From Anthoceros angustus (Eukaryota > Streptophyta > Anthocerotopsida > Anthocerotales > Anthocerotaceae): a stretch of 64,000 nt of DNA. The DNA lies in NCBI GenBank assembly GCA_010909165.1, contig VJWM01000106.1, positions 558,001-622,000 on the forward strand, written 5' to 3'. Positions 8,702 to 20,003 of the stretch are shown here, piece after piece (within the stretch, counting starts at the first letter, position 1; each line of letters opens with the position of its first letter). The translations under genes and the position numbers were made by a program. A model generated the notes under the pieces. The model worked only from the letters and a program-made list of their open reading frames with translations, was not told the DNA's origin and ran no database searches.

Positions 8702-11700
8702 ATGCTTTGGCGAACTATGAGTGCCTTGGGCGTTGCACTTCAGTCACAAAGAAGGCGACAGGGCATCTTGTGGCAACAGCAGTTCTGCACTCGGAGATAT
8801 GCAGGACACGAAGTGGGCGTGACTGCTGAAACAGTGAGCAAGCTATGTCAGCAGGGGGAGCTGAGTGGGGCCGTTGAGGTTCTGGAAGTTCTTGTGCAGA
8901 CGCACTCTGCTTTGTCCAAATCTCTAGTCTTTAGTGTCATAAAGCTGTGTACGCTGAAGAAGGATCTGGTTCTGGGTCGCCGTGTTCATGCTCTCACTGT
9001 CAAGAGAGGGTACGAGTCGGACACATTCCTGTGCAACCACATCCTGCGGATGTATGCTTCTCATGCGAGGTTGCAAGAAGCGATGGATGTGTTCACAATG
9101 GTTGCTGAGCCAGATGCGTTCATGTGGTCTTCCATAATCTCTGCGCATGTTAAACATGGACAAGCCAAGGGGGCCATAGAACTGTATCATCAGATGCGGA
9201 GGTCAAGTGTGACGCCAGATGGCCACGTGTTTGTGGCAGCTCTGCAGGCTTGTGCAAGCGAAGCAGACTTGAGAAGTGGCCAACAGGTGCATGCTGATGT
9301 GCTGGCCAGTGGGTTTAGGCCTGACTTGTTTGTTTGTAGTTGCTTGGTGGACATGTATGCCAAATGCGGCATGGGCAAGGAAGCCCTTCGTCTTCACAGT
9401 GGTATGCAGGAAGAAGGTATTCCTCGACCCGATGCGGTGACATTTGTATGCCTCCTGCAAGCATGTGTGAGTGTGGGTGTCTCCGCTTTGGGGAATGGGA
9501 AGCAGCTTCATGCACAGATTGAAGAACAGGGACTGCAATTCGATGTGGTTGTAGGGTGCAGCCTGGTAAACATGTATGCGAAGTGTGGCAGCGTTCATGA
9601 TGCTAAGAGCGTGTTGTTGACTGCGCGCAAAGGATGTCGTGACATGGAATGCCATGATTGCAGGATATTCCCAGCAGGGCATGGGTGAGGAAGCTCTTCT
9701 TGTCTACTGTGCTATGCAACAAGAAGGCATTGCTGCACCTGATTCTATCACGTTTGTGTGCCTCCTGCAGGCATGTGTGAGTGTGGGTGTCTCCGCTTTG
9801 GGGAATGGGAAGCAGCTTCATGCACAGATTGAAGAACAGGGACTGCAATTCGATGTGGTTGTAGGGTGCAGCCTGGTAAACATGTATGCGAAGTGTGGCA
9901 GCGTTCATGATGCTAAGAGCGTGTTCGACGGACTGCGCGCAAAGGATGTCGTGACATGGAATGCCATGATTGCAGGATATTCCCAGCAGGGCATGGGTGA
10001 GGAAGCTCTTCTTGTCTACTGTGCTATGCAACAAGAAGGCATTGCTGCACCTGATTCTATCACGTTTGTGTGCCTCCTGCAGGCATGTGCGAGTGTTGGT
10101 GCCCTGGCTTTGGAGACGGGAAAGCAGCTTCATGCTCAGATAGAGGAACAAGGCCTTCAAGTTGATGTAGCTGTAGGGAATAATTTGGTGAACATGTATG
10201 CAAAGTGTGACAGCTTAGAGGATGCCCAGAGTGTGTTTGATGGCCTTTCTGATAAGGATGTCGTCACATGGACCATTCTGATCGCAGGATATTCCGAGCA
10301 GGGCATGGGTCAGGAAGCCCTTCATCTCTTCACTGTTATGCAACAGGAAGGCATTGCAGAACCAAATGTTGTGACATTTGTGTGCCTCCTCCAGGCATGT
10401 GCAAGTGTGGGTATCACAGCTCTAGACAGGGGAAAGAAGCTTCATGCTTATATTGAAGAACAGGGCCTTCAATCTAACGTCACTGTAGCCAACAATCTGA
10501 TAAACATGTATGCAAAGTGTGGCAGCCTGGAAGATGCTCGCACCGTTTTTGATAAACTTTGTCACAAAGATGTTGTGACCTGGAACTCAATGATAGCGGG
10601 GTATTCCCAGCAGGGAATGGGCCAGGAAGCCCTTCATCTCTTTTCTGCAATGCAACAAGAAGCTGTTGTTGTACCAGATTCTGTGACGCTTGTGTGCACC
10701 CTGCAGGCTTGTGCAACTGTGGGTGTCGGGGCTATGGACGTGGGCAAGCAGCTGCATGCTCAGGTTGAAGTGCAAGGCCTTCAAGCTAATGTTCTTATAG
10801 CAAACAGTTTGATAGACATGTATGCAAAATGCGGCAGCATACAGCATGCTCAAAGCATGTTCGACAGGGTTCCTGAAAAAAATGTAGTGACATGGACCAC
10901 TCTGATAGCAGGATATTGCCAGGAGGGGATGGTTCAGGAAGCCCTCCATCTTTACAAAAGCATGAGAGAAGATGGTAGTGTTCCACCCAACTGTGTAACA
11001 TTCGTGTGCCTCCTGCAGGCATGTGCAAATGTAGCAGCATTGCATGCGGGAAGGCAGGTTCACACTGAGATTGTAGAACAAGGGCTGCAAACGGATATGT
11101 TTGTAGCCATCAGTTTGATCAACATGTACGCAAGATGCGGGAGCATGGTTGATGCACAGCAGGTGTTCAATGCGTTGCCCTGGAAGCCTGACATTGTCCC
11201 CTGGAATGCACTGATTGCAGGATACAGCCGCCAAGGGAACAGTGAAGTGGTCTTTGACTTGGTGGACAGAATGAGAGAGGACGGCATGCAGCCAGACAGT
11301 ATCACATTCATTAGTATCCTAAGCGTGTGCACTCACACAGGTCTGGTGATGAAAGGGCAAGAGCAATTTGAGGCTATGAGCAGGGAGTATGGCATCACTC
11401 CCACGGCAGAGCACTACTCGTGCATGGTGGACCTCCTGGGTCGTGCAGGCCAAGTTCAAGAGGCGCTGGCAGTGGCGAGGACAATGCCTGTGCGGTCTCA
11501 GGATGCAGTAGTGTGGCACACTCTGTTAGGTGCTTGTCAAAAGTGGAGCAACGTGGAGGTGGGACGCCATGCTTTTAATGAAGCAGTGAAGCTGGACGAA
11601 CAAGATGCGGCAGCTTATGTCCTCATGGCCAACATCTACACCGGTACCCAGATGTGGGAGCAAGCACAGGTGATGCAGGCAAGGAGAAGAGGAGTCGGGG

Positions 11701-12086
11701 CCTGGAAGCAGCCAGGCCGGAGCTGGTGGACAGACATGGATGGACTGGTTCATACTTTTGCAGTGTGGGATATTCTGAGCCATCCTGAAAGTGAAGATAT
11801 ATATGAAAGGCTGAAACAGCTTGCTTGTTCCCCAAATAGGGAAAGAAAGGGTACTGTATGTGCCACATCTGCTGGCAGCGCACCAGATCTCACACAGCAC
11901 AAGCTCTTAACCCCTAATGGACGAGGGGGTTTTCCCTGTTTTCCTGCACAGATAAATCAAACATATTATAGAGGGGGATTGCAAATTTTCTTGCTTTTGC
12001 CGGGATGTGACAATTACCAGCAGCTTCGCTTCCCTTCGTCACCTATTGCACATCGAAATGCAATAGCCTTTGTTTTCGAAGAGTGA
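8702..12086 (+). CDS. PLS-class PPR protein, E+ type, frameshifted
   Basis: First ATG at 8702; the frame extends upstream without ATG. The N-terminus (MLWRTMSALGV..QQQFCTRRYA) is Arg/Gln-rich and free of acids, like a mitochondrial presequence. PPR motifs run from about 8900 to 11,500, then E and E+ motifs, but there is no PG box or DYW domain. The tail from about 11,840 to the TGA at 12,084-12,086 looks like read-through of non-coding DNA. The frame breaks near 9614: the repeat at 9461-9770 is 310 nt while its near-identical neighbour (9771-10,082) is 312 nt, so 2 nt are missing and two frames (to 9688 and from 9639) cover the gene. Near 9370 MYAKCG runs straight into MGKEAL, an in-frame loss of about 30 residues. 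It may be a recent pseudogene, or a functional gene with a sequence error. E+ proteins lacking DYW can act with a separate deaminase. Confidence 0.8.
9461..10082 (+). repeat. Near-perfect 310/312-nt tandem duplication within PPR gene
   Basis: Starting at GCATGTGTGAGTGTGGGTG (9461 and 9771), one P-L-S triplet is duplicated almost base for base. The only clear difference is around 9614-9622, where copy 1 has lost 2 nt and changed a few bases. The next diverged repeats start at 10,083 and 10,395, again 312 nt apart. Confidence 0.92.
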
Positions 12087-12948
12087 ATACAAAGGCAATT
12101 CCAAATCAACAAAGCTGGTGACGGGGAGGGAAATCTTCACACAGTTTGCACACCTATGAGCGAATTTCTTTGACAGAACTTGTGCAGGAAGATGCCCTAT
12201 ACCTTACCAGGCAGCTACATCGAGCAATTGACAAAGCATATAAATACTGCAAATTGCCAAAGTTGGTCTCCTCCCCTTTTGGCACTCTATGTGGTGACCA
12301 AAGGAATGAAGCGAAGCCACTGCAAAAACCAGGTGTTCTACGGCGTGGCTAATTGTCCACCGCCAACCACCCGCCTACACCACCGGCGTGTGCAGGTTCC
12401 GGGTACTTGAGGCAGCAAAGCCCAGCTCAATGGGAGATGACACAACGCCTCTCTGCAGGCTTTGGAGGCTTCCAAGTCTGCCGGTTTCCCTCGCTTCCAA
12501 CCATCTATCTGTCAACGGCTGCGCACAACAAGGACCAGTGCGTGTGGCCAAACTCGGCGGTGGCCAAACTCGGCGGTGGCCTAAGTCATGGAGGTTCACC
12601 TCGAGTTGGAGAGCATCTCCAAGAATTTGACATCTTGAAGACACCTGATCGGAATGGGCGTGATTTTGTGCAAAGAAACAATGGAAAGCTCTTAGTCGTG
12701 GCAGAATTCTGTCAACCTACGGTGTGATTCGAAAATGCAGTACAAAACACACTCGCGCAGTTGTGGATCGAAAGACTCAATATAAGTCGATTCGATTTGT
12801 TGTTTTAGTGTTAATCAACCTGCATTTATTATTACTCAAGAATTGAATGCAATTGGGTCTCGTCTTCCCCCAAATCTTCCATCATTGAAGCTGCAAAGGG
12901 CAATGTCCAAAGAATTTGATGCAGTTTTACTGTGGAGCAAAGTAAAAC
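12087..12948. other. Intergenic downstream of PPR gene
   Basis: No recognised gene. A 16-bp duplication (GTGGCCAAACTCGGCG) lies near 12,543-12,576. Short frames in several phases have no recognisable domains. Confidence 0.5.
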
Positions 12949-13190
12949 CAGTATTAAGACTTAGAATAAAAACAAATATATTTCTAACTAATATTAAGAC
13001 TTAGAATGAAAAAAAGCATATCTATAACCAATATTAAGACTTAGAATAAAAATAAACATATCTATAACCAATATTAAGACTTAGAATGAAAACAAACATA
13101 TCTATAACCAATATTAAGACTTAGAATGAAAACAAACATATCTATAACCAATATTAAGACTTGGAATGAAAACAAACATATCAACATGAA
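12949..13190. repeat. 40-bp satellite, 6 units
   Basis: ATTAAGACTTAGAATGAAAA recurs exactly every 40 bp, at 12,953, 12,993, 13,033, 13,073, 13,113 and 13,153. The middle units are nearly identical. Confidence 0.95.
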
Positions 13191-13440
13191 TTATGATCCA
13201 ACACATCACCCGAGAATTGTATGCAGTTGTACTGTGGAGTAGAGTAAAAATAGTATTAATACTTAGAATGAAAACAAAAATATCAACACGAATTGTGTTT
13301 AAACACATCACTAGAGAATTGGATGCAGTTTACCACAGAATAGAGTAAAACTAGTATTAAGACTTCGAATGAAAAAAAATATATCAACACGAACCATGTT
13401 TAAACACATCACCAAAGAATTGGATGCAGTTGTGCTGTGG
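13191..13440. repeat. About 100-bp repeat family enclosing the 40-bp satellite
   Basis: A longer module (AACACATCACC..AGAATTGGATGCAGTT..GTAAAACTAGTATTAAGACTT) recurs at about 12,905, 13,201, 13,303 and 13,401. The 40-bp satellite is an internal expansion of one such module. Confidence 0.8.
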
Positions 13441-15074
13441 CTTTTTGTGGCTTTATTTATCTTCTAGCATCATAAATTATTATTGTAATTTATATAATAA
13501 CCTATTATATTTTAATTTATTATGGTTGTTAATTTAGTTATGGTTTTCTTTGACAACTTATAAAACGAGTTTTTTTATTGATCAAAAAACGAGTTTAACT
13601 GTATAATATAGATGAATAAATTCCTTAATAAATTTACACACGCATACCGTGGCAGCCCCAATATGTAGGACTTCGTACAAAAGATACCTTGGCAGCCCTT
13701 ATATGTAGGACTTCATACAATAGATACAGAAGCAAAACAAAAAAAAAGTTAGTTGAGGCATATAAAGTTAGTTGACTATGTTGACGACTATAAAAAAAAC
13801 TGACTTTGCAATTTAAGGAAAAATATGAAGAAGCTCCTTTGAGCAGTGATTTGCAACCAAATACAGCGAGGACCCCGATCTTGGCAGAAAATCGAACCAG
13901 ACATGACAAGCACCCCCATAACAATGGGTAAATAGCAACCAAACTTGAGGAGGTCCCCCATCCTAGCATTGAATCAAAAGTTGAATCAAGTTACATTGCA
14001 TTTGATATTTATCCCAAAATGATGAATCTACTCGAAACGAGTTTTTGATGATACATACTACTCCATATATTTATTTTTACCCATATTTGGAACTCGCCAA
14101 CTAGTCAAGATACCGAGTTCAAAATATACACCCATATTTTGGCCTGGTCCTTTAGTATCATGTTTTAAAAAAATAAAAAATAAAAAATAACCTCAAAATC
14201 CGACCTCTACCTGGAAGATTCCAATAGATGCTTTAAAACTGTGCTAGTTTACATGCGGTTATCTTGTAACCGGGCACTCCCCTACCTTACTCTAGCTCGG
14301 CTATCGCGGCATGCAGTCCACGATTTTGTGTACGTTCACAGGAATGAATATATGTGGGACGCAGTTTTCATGTAACCATGGTTGAGGCTCTTGCAAGATT
14401 CTTGGTCATTTTGAAAATTCTTTGGCAATCACATATAACTTTTTGACTCCGTTTTTGTGTACACACCTAGCAATGCTAGGTGTCCATGGAAATGTTTCCT
14501 CAAAGAAGTGTGCACACACCTAGAAAAACAGTGCTGGGTGTCCATGGAAATGTTTCCCCAAAGAAGTGTGGATTGTAGCATCCTAAGAAGCAAAAGATTC
14601 CACCCAAAATCCAAAAAACCACGTTCTCGAAAATTACATGGATTTTGGTGCAAGAATGCACACGCATCATAATGATGAGTGGCATACATCATTTTGAAAG
14701 GAATTGTGAAATCAAGTTTTAGGTCTTGAAAGGTTTATAATTCAAATGGGAATGTGACAAGTCTATTCCTAGGTAGGCCACCCCTGGAGCAACATCAAGA
14801 CTTTTTGCAATATTTTCACGGTAACCTTATTACTCAATACTGAATATCCAAATTCCACATCAAGTATGTAGTATATGTTTAGAAACTCAAGAACAAGGTG
14901 ATAGTATATCTAGACTATCACGCTGTTGTATATGTACTTTTCATGAAAGATGTATTTTGCAATGGCTTCAAAGACAAAAGTATTGTCCACTTTGTAGAAA
15001 ATCAATATTTGATCATTAACCCCAAAATAACGAGGGGCTTTTATGCAACTTTTTTGCTCAAATATTCATTGTAC
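13441..15074. other. AT-rich intergenic DNA
   Basis: No gene recognised. Small duplications include a 43-bp unit with GGCAGCCC..ATATGTAGGACTTC (13,650-13,725) and a 50- to 55-bp unit around CTAGGTGTCCATGGAAATG (14,465-14,573), the latter with short inverted ends (CACACCTAG / CTAGGTGT). Confidence 0.55.
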
Positions 15075-15690
15075 CCGGTGAGGACAGGAAGAGACTTAGG
15101 CTTAGGGAGGCACATACTGTCTTTGTCCCGCACATCGGCAACCTAGTGTTGGGCTCATCGGCCTGCATACGCAAGGTCCCGGGAAATCTGAGGCTGTGTT
15201 TTTGGGCACCGTGCTCTATGGTTTTGACTGAAGGTGGAATTTGCTATGCTACCACTTGGAGCAGGCCAGCTGGAGCCGGGTGGCCGTGATTAAGCCTATC
15301 AACTTTCATACCTACCATTGCAAGTTGATCAACGTGCAGGGCCGATTGTTGTGCATAGCCTTGGGCATGGACTTCAAGGTGGAAGACAGTGGTTTGCAAA
15401 TATGGGAGATGGATTTGGGTGCATGTCCTGGACGGCCGTAGGGGGTGCCATGCTCTAATGTTTGATGGCTTCCGGCTGAAATACAAGTGGGCTGGAGTCA
15501 CATACTGGGTTGAAGTCTCCCAACTCATCATGATCGTGGCGTGACAAAACCAAGTGTACATCATGCATGCGGAGGATGCCTACACAGACAAGATCGCGGC
15601 TCTTGATTTCAATCAAACACTTGCGGCCTGGAGGTGGCTTCCCCCTATCCCTACACGTGTTTTCTGGCCAAGACCATGTAGTGCGCGGAT
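15075..15690 (+). pseudogene. F-box/kelch-like gene remnant
   Basis: Three consecutive plus-strand frame segments give fragments typical of plant F-box-kelch C-terminal domains: WSRVAVIKPINFHTYHCKLI near 15,265-15,330, LQIWEMDLG near 15,396-15,420, then KYKWAGVTYWVEVSQL near 15,480-15,530 and DKIAALDFNQTLAAWRWLPP to about 15,650. Frames are interrupted and no F-box is present, so this is a C-terminal relic. The family call is by pattern only. Confidence 0.45.
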
Positions 15691-17319
15691 CCTCGGTTGC
15701 AAATCGGCAGTTGGAATTCCAAGAAAGATTAGAATTATCATATATGCTAGCTACAGCTTGTATAAATCTTGTATTTGTGGATTGCAATAATGTTGTATCA
15801 GTTGTAGCTAGACTACGTGCACACCACAATGAGTGCGTTCTAACTCTCATATAACATAGAGTCCTACCAACAAATAAAAAAAGATATCTTGCGCAGACCA
15901 TGATGGAGAATTGGAGATTATTGCATCGACCAATTGGAGGCTTGATTAGCGTTACCCGAGTGGAGATCCATCACATGATAAATCAGGACTTGGTTGGGAG
16001 TCCTCTATCTCAAATCCTGTATAGACTGGAACTTAAGCAAATGTACCCCGAAACTAGCTTATGCAAATGTACCCTGAAACCATGGATTCTTGCTGCTAAT
16101 CTTATCAATATATGTGTTGGCTTCCGGCTAGAAAAAAATGTCTCGGTGTGTTCACGTTTCATACTAGCACATGCTCATGCTTGAAGAAGATATGCAAACG
16201 TAACGTTATCTTCAATATTTTAATACTTATTTTAAAGTAATCTCGCACAAAAGAGGGAGGTCTACGATGATGATATTTTTGGGTGACTTTAATATATAAA
16301 TAAAATTTTTATAATTATTAAATAGTTTGAGAAGATATTCAAACTACTCTCTTTGAAAAAAACCCTGGTCAATTTGCCAAGTATGCTAGTGGTTATGGTT
16401 GATTGACTTTTGATTTGTCTTTCCTATTTTGAGTTTTTTGCTATGGTTTGGTTATGATTATGGAGAGTGGTCTAGAGTCAACACATATAGATAGAATAGA
16501 GTAGACGATATTAATAGACGAGATGGGAAATCCTATCTACCCCTGAAGTCCGAGGAGGAACAACCCAAAAAGGGTTGATGGTAAAAGGGGAAGTCTTAGT
16601 CCCTTTGAATGCCTTTCCCGTAATTACCTACTGCACCTATGATATCGTGATTAGAGATGATAAAGGGCCTACCTACCACCGGTGCTGAAGAATCCGCTAG
16701 TCCTGCGCACGTAGCTGTCCTATAAACAGCGTTAGCCAGCGCTTTCTGTAGAGCTATGGAAACCCGCTGGTGAAAGAAAGCCACCACAGAGGAAAGGGGG
16801 AGGCCCCTCTAATTCCTGTGGCTGTGATAGGCTTTTGCACACTCCTTAATTAACCTAGCTAAAGAAGTCTTTGCCCATAGCCCCATGAGTCTCGAGGGTG
16901 AGGGGGATGAAAACAACACATACCGCTGTGAACACTGCACACACATTAATTAACATCGGGAAAACCAAAATCACTCGTCTACAAAAAGATAAATCCATAA
17001 GCTAATGATATCTAATCCCCTTTTTCGTAATAAAGACTTCTTTTTCTTTCATGTAATCCTTTATATGTATACATCTGATCTCCTTGTTTGGCTCCTCTTG
17101 CTTCTGTTTTAATACTTCATCTTTTTAATATTATTTCAAATAAATTTCTTATACATACTTGCCAATGAGTCCCTAATCAAATATATTATTAGGTACCTAG
17201 TCTACATGTAAAACTAGAATACTTTGGTAGTGGTAAGGCGTAAGCTGAAGAACGACTCGGCCAAGGTGCTTCTAGTGTGGGCTGCTAAGCAGCGAGCATT
17301 GGCTGTGGGAGGTCAGGGA
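15691..17319. other. Intergenic upstream of CLPP4
   Basis: No gene recognised. 16,500-16,830 is more GC-balanced than its neighbours and has a 63-codon minus-strand frame without a recognisable domain. 17,040-17,220 is AT-rich and immediately upstream of the CLPP4 transcript, so it probably includes the promoter. Confidence 0.5.
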
Positions 17320-18365
17320 ATGGCAGCATCAGCAATGGCGGCAGCAGGCAGTGCCCTGTGTCGACTTCACTCAGCGGACTTGCCCTCCACTTCCTCCTGC
17401 GCGCCTTCCTCTTCGCGCTCTCCTGCGTTTCTTGCGCTCAAGACTCCCCGGCAGCTGGGGCAATGGAGGAAGGGTTTCAAGCGGGCTGGAGTGCAGGTTG
17501 CGGGGAGGATAGTGGCGACTCAGGCCCCTGCCCAGGCTCAGCGCTCGGCTGAGGCTGACGTCATGGGCCTGCTGCTCAAGCAGCGCATTGTGTTTCTGGG
17601 CCACCAGATGGACGACTTTGTAGCGGACGCCATCGTCAGCCAACTCTTGCTCCTGGATGCCATGGATCCCAAGAAGCCGATTCGGCTGTTCGTGAACTGC
17701 CCCGGCGGGTCCATCAGGTACCGCGTCGTGCCTCAGTCTTTCTGCTGCTAACGTGCCTAGGGTTAGGGCGGGTGAGCTGCTTGCTGGCGAATCTTGGAAG
17801 AATTGCGGGATGGGATGTTCGTTCCACGTTTCAGCCAGGTCTGTGACATTACGTGCACTGTGCCTGTGCCTGGCTGTGCAGTGCTGCTATGGGGATTTAC
17901 GACGCCATTCAATTATGTCGGGCTGAGGTCTCCACCATCGCCTTCGGGCTGGCCGCCTCCACGGCTGCCATTGTGTTGGCAGGCGGGTCCAAGGGCCAGC
18001 GCTTCGCCATGCCTAACGCCAGGATCATGATGCACCAGCCCATGGGAGGTGCCAGTGGACAGGCCATCGATGTGGAGATTCAAGCCAAGGAAATCATGTA
18101 CCACAAGAGCAACATCATCCGCATCGTCTCAGAGATCACAGGTCGGCCATACAAGCAAGTGGAGAAGGATATTGACAGAGACAGGTACATGTCTCCGGTC
18201 GAGGCCATGGAGTATGGCTTGATCGATGGTGTCATCGACAAAGACGCCATCATCCCCCTTGCCCCGTATGTGGAGAGAGTGAAACCTAGACCAGACTACG
18301 CTGATGCTGAGAAGGATCCACGCAAGTTTCTCATTCCTGTCATCCCTGATGACGAGATCTTCTAA
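17320..18365 (+). CDS. CLPP4: Plastid ATP-dependent Clp protease proteolytic subunit 4
   Basis: Two exons, 17,320-17,717 and 17,882-18,365, joined across a 164-bp GT..AG intron, give 293 residues ending in PDDEIF. I chose the ATG at 17,320 because the upstream open frame has no ATG. The first ~80 residues are Ala/Ser/Arg-rich and look like a chloroplast transit peptide. The Clp fold follows with the catalytic triad: Ser159 (GLAAS), His184 (MMHQP) and Asp233 (DRDRYM). The stretches [15 protein letters not shown] and YGLIDGVID and the DDEI(F/Y) end single out ClpP4 rather than ClpP3, P5 or P6. ClpP4 is a subunit of the heptameric ClpP ring of the stromal Clp protease core, which degrades stromal proteins fed by ClpC. 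The splice joint restores [14 protein letters not shown], as expected for the family. Confidence 0.97.
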
Positions 18366-18514
18366 GAGCATTACACAGCTGCTACATTTGACCGAAGCTG
18401 GCCAGCTTGGAAGGCAGCATTAGAATTGCACTCCACTCAAGGTGTGGGCGGATAATATACTTTATTTTGCAGGCTACGCCAGGACCTAGTTTATTTAGAC
18501 TCAGAAGAATCTGA

Positions 18515-18520
18515 AATAAA
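18515..18520 (+). terminator. Possible poly(A) signal of CLPP4
   Basis: AATAAA 150 bp downstream of the CLPP4 stop, within AT-rich sequence that precedes the RPL23 upstream region. Confidence 0.45.
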
Positions 18521-18584
18521 AGTTTCCAGAGTTTAAATTTTCCTCCCTAAAGACCTACTTAGGAGGTTCGATGAGCTGCTTGTC

Positions 18585-19445
<861 letters not shown>

Positions 19446-20003
19446 TTCCGCAGGAACGGAAGTTTTTGTAGTAACCTATTAGCTGAGCTGCCTCAAAGCT
19501 TCAGATTAAAATTTTGTTCGTGCCAGAAGTTGTCCTTCCAAACCGCTTGCTAGTCGAAGTACTCCTCGGGAGCGTTTTTCGTTGGTGTATGGCATTTCAG
19601 CATGCATGTCCCGTGGGCAACATGGCCGGAGTTACCTCTGCATTTCTCAGCTCTGAATGGCTTCAGACGGACGATAAAATGAATGTCGAGAGTGAACAAT
19701 CGTGCACCAATGAACAAAGTCCCCATTAGTCTATGGTACAAGAGACCGCACTTGCTAGGACAACTTTGACTGCGTTGCCCGACACTGTACATCAGTGTGA
19801 CTACCCTGCCTCTACCCGCTTGCCCTCACACAGATTGAGGAGAATCAGCCTACGCCGAACATGGGTTGACAGTCCACCTCACTGCCAGAAAATACCTGGG
19901 ATCGCAGCTATATCGCACTAGCTGCAAAGATGAGGTTTGTCAGAAAAGGTCATCTCTGAACATGTCTAGACACACAGAGAATTTACCTTCTCACCTGGTG
20001 CTC
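19446..20003. other. Convergent intergenic region
   Basis: Lies between the RPL23 stop and the stop of the minus-strand WD40-TPR gene, so it holds both 3' UTRs. An ATTAAA near 19,505 may serve RPL23. No further gene seen. Confidence 0.6.

Noticed and set aside
9603-10160. 185-codon minus-strand frame with internal repeats
   Set aside because: Antisense of the duplicated PPR unit; its repeat structure mirrors the coding strand.
12949-13190. Regular 40-bp repeats considered as a CRISPR array
   Set aside because: There are no unique spacers; the repeats are contiguous, and the setting is a plant nuclear genome.
16500-16830. Possible organelle-derived insertion
   Set aside because: Composition differs from the neighbours, but I could not match any organellar gene or intron element, so no call is made.
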